Origin: Blastococcus carthaginiensis
Lineage (GTDB): Bacteria > Actinomycetota > Actinomycetes > Mycobacteriales > Geodermatophilaceae
DNA: 64,000 nucleotides
Reading direction: 5' to 3'
Assembly (NCBI RefSeq): GCF_030731085.1
Contig: NZ_JASNFN010000013.1
Location: 108,069-172,068, forward strand
Below the pieces are notes generated by a model. That model was not told the origin of the DNA and searched no databases. It worked only from the letters and a program-made list of their open reading frames with translations. Both the position numbers and the translations under genes were made by a program. Each line of letters begins with the position of its first letter. Position 1 is the first letter of the stretch. Shown here piece after piece: positions 59,342 through 64,000 of the stretch.

Positions 59342-60372
59342 GCGAGACGGAGGTCATCGAGCTCCCCGGTGTGACCGAGGAGAACTGGCACGAGGTCGCG
59401 TGGGAGCGCGGCTGGGGTGACGGGCTGCCGACGGTGCCGCCGACCCCGGAGCGGGTGGCGGCGGCGCTCGAGGCGCTCGACGGCATCGAGCTGGAGCTCG
59501 GGCCGGTGCCGCCGTCCGGGCTGGTGCCGACGCGGGAGAGCTTTGCGGCGAACGCGGTGATGGCCGGCTGCCGGCCGGCCGACCTGCCGGTGGTGCTCGC
59601 CGCGGTGCGGGCGCTGCTGGCGCCGGAGTACAACCTGCACGGCGTGCTGGCCACGACCCACCCGTGCGCGCCGCTGGTGATCGTGAACGGCCCGGTGCGG
59701 ACGTCGCTGGGGATCAACTGCGGCACCAACTGCTTCGGCCAGGGCACCCGGGCCAATGCGGTGATCGGCCGGGCGGTGCAGCTGGTGACGACGCACGTCG
59801 GCGGCGCGCGACCCGGTTCGATGGACCGGTCGACTCAGGGCGGGCCGGCGAAGTACACGTGGTGCTTCGGGGAGAACGAGGAGGAGAGCCCGTTCGAGCC
59901 GTTCTCGGTGCGCCGCGGGTTCGCGCCGGGGGAGTCGACGGTGACGGTGGCGGCGTGCGAGGGGCCGCACAACATCAACGACCACGGCAGCACGACCGGC
60001 GAGGGTCTGCTGATGACGATCGCCGGCACGATGGCGCAGACGGGGTCGAACAACCTGTACGTGAAGGGGCCGCACTTCCTGGTGCTGGGGCCGGAGCACG
60101 CGGCGACCCTGCACCGCGATGGGTGGACCGCGGAGTCGCTGCGCGAGCGGTTGTGGGAGCAGGCGCGGGTGCCGGTGTCGAAGGTGTCGGAGGAGAACCA
60201 GCGCCAGTTCGAGGACTGGGGCGTGCAGCCCGAGGGGGAGTTCTACCCGGTCAGCACCGGCCCGGACATGCTGCACATCCTGGTCGCGGGCGGGGCGGGC
60301 AAGCACTCGGCGTGGATCCCGTCGTTCGGTGCGACGGCGGCGGTGACGCGCGCAGTGCCGGAGCGGCCGTGA
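59338..60372 (+). CDS. UGSC-operon protein of unknown function (first of two paralogues)
   Basis: A 344-residue protein whose GTG overlaps the stop of the selenoprotein frame by four bases, itself evidence that ribosomes must pass the TAG. Conserved-looking blocks are GWGDGLPTVPPTPE at the N-terminus, MAGCRPADLPVVLAA, INCGTNCFGQGTRANAVIG, GGPAKYTWCFGEN, HGSTTGEGLLM and AGGAGKHSAWIP. Several are shared with the next gene, so the two are paralogues. Cysteines at GCRP and KYTWC could interact with the Sec/Cys pair. No signal peptide or membrane segment is visible. Function unknown; a partner or substrate-binding subunit of the selenoenzyme is inferred from coupling. Confidence 0.85.
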   Translation: MSETEVIELPGVTEENWHEVAWERGWGDGLPTVPPTPERVAAALEALDGIELELGPVPPSGLVPTRESFAANAVMAGCRPADLPVVLAAVRALLAPEYNLHGVLATTHPCAPLVIVNGPVRTSLGINCGTNCFGQGTRANAVIGRAVQLVTTHVGGARPGSMDRSTQGGPAKYTWCFGENEEESPFEPFSVRRGFAPGESTVTVAACEGPHNINDHGSTTGEGLLMTIAGTMAQTGSNNLYVKGPHFLVLGPEHAATLHRDGWTAESLRERLWEQARVPVSKVSEENQRQFEDWGVQPEGEFYPVSTGPDMLHILVAGGAGKHSAWIPSFGATAAVTRAVPERP

Positions 60373-60400
60373 GCCCGGATCTCCCGAATCCAGACCTGCC

Positions 60401-61450
60401 GTGAGCCCGGCGGAGCTGCCGCTGGTCGGGGCCGATGCCGACGCCGCCGCGGTGCTCGTCGACCTGCTGTCGGCGGGGCACGGGGACGGGCTGCCGGTGG
60501 TGCCGCCGACCGCGGCGCGGCTCGGCGCGATGCTGGACGGCGTCTCCGCGCCCGGCGAGGAGCTCGGGCTGGTGCCGCCGCTGTTCGGCTCGTTGACCGT
60601 GGGCTCGGTGGCCTGGTACGCGGTGCTCGCGGGGTGCCGGCCCGGAGAGCTGCCGGTGGTGGTGGCCGCGTGCCGTGCGGCGCTCGAGGAACCGTTCAAC
60701 CTGCTGGGGCTGTCGACGACGACAGGGGCGCCGGCGGTGGCGGTGCTGGTGCACGGGCCGGTGGCGCGGCGGCTGGGCATGACGTCGGCCGCGGGCGGGC
60801 TGGGCACCGGGAACCGGGCGAACGCGTGCATCGGTCGGGCGGTGTCGATGGCGCTGGCGGGCATCGGGGGTGCCGCGGCCGGGGTGACCGACATGTCGAC
60901 GATCGGGCAGCCGGCGAAGTACACCTGCTGCACGGCGGAGGCGGCGCGGCCGCTGCCGTCGCTGGCGCAGCGCCGGGGGCTCGGGGTGGACGTCGACGCG
61001 GTGACGGTCATCGGCGTCGGCAGCGTGGTGGAGGCGCTGCCCGGGGAGGGCTACCGGGAGCCGCCGTCCGTGCTGGGGCCGGCCGCGGCGGCGATGGCGG
61101 GTGTCGCGCTGGCGTCAGGTGATCCGCGGCGTGCCGGCCTGGGGGAGCAGTTCCTCCTGCTGCCGCCGGAGCCGGCGGAGCTGCTGTCGATGCACGGGTG
61201 GGGTCACGAGCAGATGGCGGAGTTCCTGTTCGAGCAGGGGAGCGCGCTGCTGCAAGGCTCGGCGCCGGTGCTCGCCTTCCACGCGGGGCTGACGCGGTAC
61301 GCGACGGAGGACCTGCGGGTGGCGGCGTCCCCGTCCGACGTGCACGTCGTCGTCACCGGAGGGGCGGGGGTGAAGATGCTGCTGCTGCCGACGTGGCCGG
61401 GTGGCTCCCGCTCGGTGACGGTGCCGGTGCGGGCGCTGGGGCCGGGCTGA
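60401..61450 (+). CDS. UGSC-operon protein of unknown function (second paralogue)
   Basis: A 349-residue paralogue of the preceding protein: GDGLPVVPPTAAR, LAGCRPGELPVVVAACR, NRANACIGRAVS, GQPAKYTCCTAE and VTGGAGVKMLLLP align with the corresponding blocks of its neighbour. It differs in having KYTCC instead of KYTWC and in lacking the HGSTTGEG block. GTG 60401 follows the previous stop by 28 bases, and the motif CCGTGAGCCCGG around it repeats that at 60368, hinting at a small duplication. It probably forms a heterodimer with its paralogue. It closes the operon. Confidence 0.83.
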   Translation: MSPAELPLVGADADAAAVLVDLLSAGHGDGLPVVPPTAARLGAMLDGVSAPGEELGLVPPLFGSLTVGSVAWYAVLAGCRPGELPVVVAACRAALEEPFNLLGLSTTTGAPAVAVLVHGPVARRLGMTSAAGGLGTGNRANACIGRAVSMALAGIGGAAAGVTDMSTIGQPAKYTCCTAEAARPLPSLAQRRGLGVDVDAVTVIGVGSVVEALPGEGYREPPSVLGPAAAAMAGVALASGDPRRAGLGEQFLLLPPEPAELLSMHGWGHEQMAEFLFEQGSALLQGSAPVLAFHAGLTRYATEDLRVAASPSDVHVVVTGGAGVKMLLLPTWPGGSRSVTVPVRALGPG

Positions 61451-61460
61451 CCGTCGCCGG

Positions 61461-62081
61461 TCAGACCGTCTCGGGTACCCGCAGCTCGGCCACCACGAGG
61501 TCGAAGCTGGCGACCTCGACCACCTCGGCTCCCATCAGAGCGGTGAACTCCTCCCGCAAGTCGGTGGCCCGGTCGAGCGCGGCCTGCATCTCGTCGCGGG
61601 AGTCGTAGGTGACGGCGGTGGTGGCGCGGCCGCCCTCCGGGTCGACGAGCACGCTGACGGAGCAGAAGCCGGGGAGCTCCTCGAGCCGGGGAACCACGCT
61701 GATGCCGAAGACGTCGGTCATCCGGTCGAGCCGTTCGGGGTCGCCGCGGGTCCAGGTGACGCGGGCGCAGGCGTTCTCGGGTGCTGGGTGCCTGCGGTGC
61801 AGGACGGCGATCGACCACTCCTCGACGACCGCCGGCCCACCGAGGATGTCGCTGGCGCGGGCCCGCAAGGCCTTCACCTGGGGGGCGCTGCGGCGGAGCG
61901 CGGCGGTGTCCTCCCAGGCGCTGGTGATGATGCAGCGACCGGAGTGCCTGTCGGCGAGCATGGAGAGGCCGATGAAGCCGTCCATGCCCATGACCGCCGG
62001 CAGGACGCGGGTGCGGATGTAGACGATGCCCCGCTCGACCTGCTCGGGGTTGCCGGCGATGGTGGTGGAACGCGCGAACAT
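61461..62081 (-). CDS. Antibiotic biosynthesis monooxygenase (ABM)-like protein
   Basis: A 206-residue protein built from two dimeric alpha+beta barrel repeats. Repeat one is MFARSTTIAGNPEQVERGI with GFIGLSMLADRHSG and ITSAWEDTAALRR; repeat two is ENACARVTWTRGD with FCSVSVLVDPEGGRATTAVTYDSRDEMQ. This duplicated ABM-type ferredoxin-like fold occurs in small heme-degrading or quinone/polyketide monooxygenases and in many uncharacterised stress proteins. ATG 62081 has GAGGAG nine bases upstream; the frame extending to 62495 is not supported. It is convergent with the selenoprotein operon, ending ten bases from it. Confidence 0.75.
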   Translation of the reverse strand: MFARSTTIAGNPEQVERGIVYIRTRVLPAVMGMDGFIGLSMLADRHSGRCIITSAWEDTAALRRSAPQVKALRARASDILGGPAVVEEWSIAVLHRRHPAPENACARVTWTRGDPERLDRMTDVFGISVVPRLEELPGFCSVSVLVDPEGGRATTAVTYDSRDEMQAALDRATDLREEFTALMGAEVVEVASFDLVVAELRVPETV

Positions 62082-62187
62082 GCGACGGCTCCTCTGGCGA
62101 GCGGGGCCCGGGCGACGCGGCTGCGCCGCCCACTGTCCTCGCCGTCGCGCTGCTTGGGAACGGATCCGGACGCGTGGGTTCCGGCGT

Positions 62188-63738
62188 TCAGCGGCGCTGC
62201 GGGTCGGGTGGGGCTTCCTCGTCGAGCCAGGGTGGGTCGGGTTCGGGGTCGTGGCACCAGCCGGGTGGTCGGGTGGTGCGGGAGACGCCTGAGGGGGTGC
62301 GGACGATGAGCTGGCCGTCGGGGTGCAGGGTGAACGACCAGCCGCGGGCGAAGGTCTTGATGCGGTGGTGCCGGCGGCACAGGCAGCAGAGGTTCCAGCA
62401 GTCGGTGGGGCCGCCGTCGGCGTGGGCGATGGCGTGGTCGATGTCGCAGCGGCCGGGGCGTCGTCGGCAGCCGGGCATCCGGCAGTGCCGGTCACGCACG
62501 TGCAGGAAGCGGCGTTGGGTCGCGGTGGGTTCGTAGGCGGTCGTGGGTGCCGGTGGACCCAGGCCCGGTCCGGTGTCGAGCCGGTCGTCGGCTGGGGTGA
62601 CCCGGCTGGATGCTGCCGTGCCTGCCGTGCCTGCCGTGCCTGGTCTGCCTCGTTTGCGAGTTCGGCGGCGGTGGCCGGCGGCGCGGCGGAGCTGGCTGCC
62701 GGTGGCGACGGCGATCAGCCGGCCGTCGATCGGGTTGCCGATGGCCACCTGCACGCATCCGCCGGGCGGTGCGGCGCGAATGCCGAGCAGGTCGAGTTCG
62801 GCGAGGCTCTCCCGGCACTGGGCGGCGGTGACGATCTCACCGGCGACCTCGGCGGCCGGCTGGGTGCCGCCGTCGCCGTCGGGGTCGTGCAGTGAGGGCA
62901 GCGGGGCGTGGATGGTGAGCTGGGCGGTGACCGCCGGCCGGGTCTGGTCCCAGGGGCGCAGGATCAGGTCGGCGGCGACGGCGGCCCGGATGACGCCGAT
63001 GGGACGGGCGTCGCCGTCGGCGCGCAGCAGCTGGGCGTACTGGTCGATGGCGTCGGCGCACGCCGCAGCGACGTGGAGGGGCAGGTCGGCGACGAGCTGG
63101 CTCATGCCCTCGCCGGTGGGGCGGGTGGTGACGTCGGCCCGTTTGGCTGCCTCTTTGCGGCGTTTGTCCAGGGCGTCGGCGTCCAGGCGGGCCAGGGCCC
63201 GGCGCACCCGGGCCCGCAGCTGGGGGACGGTGAGCCGCCCGGCGTGGGGCAGGACGCGGCGTTCCACCTCGGCGATGACCTCGGGCTTGGCGGTGGACAG
63301 CAGGTCGACCAGGGCGCGCATCTTCCGCACGTCGATGCGGCCGGCGTACAGGGCGTCCCAGGTGCCGGTGAGCAGGGTGGTGAGCAGGATCGATTCGATG
63401 GCCAGGGTTTCGGCCTCGACCTCCGAGCAGCCGCGGATCAGCGCGAGTTCGGACACGAACGTTTCGCTGACCTGAGCCAGGACCTCGGATCGGCGGAGCC
63501 GGCTGTCCAGCCCGGGGCCACCCAGCGGGCCGAAGTCGCGGTCGCGTTCGATGGAGCGGCGGCGGGCGAGGGCGGCGATGGCCTCGGCGCGCTGGGCGGC
63601 GTGCCGGGCTTCGCGGGCGTCGGCGGCCCAGATGTCGGCGACCAGCTCGAGGTCGCTCAGCCCGGGGGCGTCGGTGTCGGGCACCCAGGGGATCGGGACG
63701 CCGTCCTCTGGCGCGCGGGGTGGTTCGCCGATGAACAC
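62188..63738 (-). CDS. DUF222 / 13E12-repeat HNH endonuclease-like protein
   Basis: A 516-residue protein. The N-terminal DUF222 region (residues about 30-300) contains LRRSEVLAQVSETFVSELALI and VPQLRARVRRALARLD. An Arg/Gly-rich variable linker follows, including a GTAGTAGTA tract from three nine-base repeats at 62613-62639. The C-terminal HNH motif has CRMPGCRRRPGRCDIDH, HADGGPTDCWNLCCLCRRHH: the DIDH, N and HH residues and four Cys for zinc. These proteins (REP13E12-like) are multicopy in many actinobacteria; they are probably DNA endonucleases, with possible mobile or intron-like behaviour unproven. ATG 63738 fits the family. Confidence 0.9.
   Translation of the reverse strand: MFIGEPPRAPEDGVPIPWVPDTDAPGLSDLELVADIWAADAREARHAAQRAEAIAALARRRSIERDRDFGPLGGPGLDSRLRRSEVLAQVSETFVSELALIRGCSEVEAETLAIESILLTTLLTGTWDALYAGRIDVRKMRALVDLLSTAKPEVIAEVERRVLPHAGRLTVPQLRARVRRALARLDADALDKRRKEAAKRADVTTRPTGEGMSQLVADLPLHVAAACADAIDQYAQLLRADGDARPIGVIRAAVAADLILRPWDQTRPAVTAQLTIHAPLPSLHDPDGDGGTQPAAEVAGEIVTAAQCRESLAELDLLGIRAAPPGGCVQVAIGNPIDGRLIAVATGSQLRRAAGHRRRTRKRGRPGTAGTAGTAASSRVTPADDRLDTGPGLGPPAPTTAYEPTATQRRFLHVRDRHCRMPGCRRRPGRCDIDHAIAHADGGPTDCWNLCCLCRRHHRIKTFARGWSFTLHPDGQLIVRTPSGVSRTTRPPGWCHDPEPDPPWLDEEAPPDPQRR
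62613..62639. repeat. Three tandem 9-base units inside the HNH gene
   Basis: CTGCCGTGC occurs three times in tandem, encoding repeated Gly-Thr-Ala on the minus strand in the variable linker before the HNH domain. It is a likely site of length variation by slippage, keeping the frame because the unit is three codons. Confidence 0.7.
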
Positions 63739-63777
63739 ACCTGCACCGTAGAACCGGCCACCGACAGTTTCTGCAGG

Positions 63778-64000
63778 TCAGTCGTAGGGGTTGGTGAGGA
63801 CGGTGCGGGCCTGCAGGACTGCGAAGGTGACCGGGGGGCCCTCGGTGGTGGTGGTGCCGGGGACGTCGGCTGCGGCGCCGCCGTCGACGGTGAAGGTGGC
63901 GCCCCAGGTGACGGTGAGGGAGGCGGTGTAGGTGCCCGACCGGTAGCTGTGCTCGATGCTGTGGTCGGGATAGGGGGCGCCGGGGTCGGTGGTGGTGATC
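63778..64000 (-). CDS. Probable PKD-domain/extracellular protein, C-terminal end (partial)
   Basis: A minus-strand frame reads 73 residues from the window edge to TGA at 63778. It ends VLQARTVLTNPYD, preceded by HSYRSGTYTASLTVTWGATFTVDGG. The SYRSGTYTASLTVTW beta-strand pattern is characteristic of the last strands of PKD/Ig-like domains, and such proteins are frequent as secreted proteins in this family. It has no start in the window and was too short and Met-less to be listed as an ORF. Function of the whole protein cannot be stated. Confidence 0.7.
   Translation of the reverse strand, partial: ITTTDPGAPYPDHSIEHSYRSGTYTASLTVTWGATFTVDGGAAADVPGTTTTEGPPVTFAVLQARTVLTNPYD

Noticed and set aside
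62188..63738. DUF222/HNH gene as proof of an integrated mobile element
   Set aside because: No terminal repeats, target duplication, integrase or phage genes are nearby; these genes are common chromosomal multicopy genes in this group.
1..64000. tRNA, rRNA or selC genes
   Set aside because: No cloverleaf-like sequence with a conserved T-loop or rRNA core was recognised by eye; a covariance scan would be decisive.

Overview
The window is chromosomal DNA of a very high-GC actinobacterium, most likely a member of the Geodermatophilaceae (Geodermatophilus / Blastococcus / Modestobacter group). This rests on the strong GC3 bias, frequent GTG starts, a DUF222 (13E12-type) HNH protein, tandem DUF1206 membrane proteins, and a selenoprotein gene whose selenocysteine codon appears to be TAG, a recoding known from Geodermatophilus and Blastococcus. 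No rRNA, tRNA, CRISPR array, integrase or insertion sequence was recognised.

Layout. 1-2037: end of a sugar catabolism operon (Gfo/Idh/MocA dehydrogenase, sugar phosphate isomerase). 1880-7713, minus strand: FAD oxidoreductase whose frame runs into its convergent neighbour, membrane protein plus cupredoxin lipoprotein, DEAD-box helicase, decayed GlxA-type regulator. 7819-10982: GMC oxidoreductase and aldehyde dehydrogenase, coupled. 11049-13346: RsbW-like ATPase, small proteins and a STAS antagonist (general stress signalling). 13468-15496: thiolase and FabG-like reductase. 15675-17389: two overlapping DUF1206 proteins. 17504-21095: Cys-tailed membrane protein, macro-SIR2 protein, CYP152-like P450. 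21332-24454: HelD-type helicase and a divergent NUDIX hydrolase. 24568-28773: 35-residue zinc ribbon, hemerythrin-like protein, and an RsbQ/RsbP energy-stress pair.

29251-32711: paired acyl-CoA dehydrogenases and a CoA transferase. 32730-45559: MFS, SDR and GntR genes, then a TAXI-type TRAP transporter operon running into DUF6282, a rare isopropylmalate-dehydrogenase::Ldh2 fusion, MFS, RraA and a DUF1932 dehydrogenase. It looks like an uptake and catabolism island for hydroxy or dicarboxylic acids. 45566-51515 adds LhgO plus MFS (minus strand) and a DHDPS-family lyase, two fumarylacetoacetate-hydrolase-family proteins and an SDR (plus strand), consistent with more organic acid degradation.

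51798-61450 is the most unusual part. A TetR regulator faces an operon (promoter and perfect operator-like dyad at 52587-52616) encoding an NDP-forming acyl-CoA synthetase, an enoyl-CoA hydratase, a second acyl-CoA dehydrogenase pair, a thioredoxin-reductase-like domain fused to a UGSC selenoprotein domain, and two related proteins of unknown function. The UGSC reading frame is interrupted by TAG at exactly the selenocysteine position (TAG-Gly-Ser-Cys). A hairpin starts 11 nt after it, as in E. coli fdhF. The window ends with an ABM-like protein, the DUF222/HNH protein and the C-terminus of a probable PKD-domain protein.
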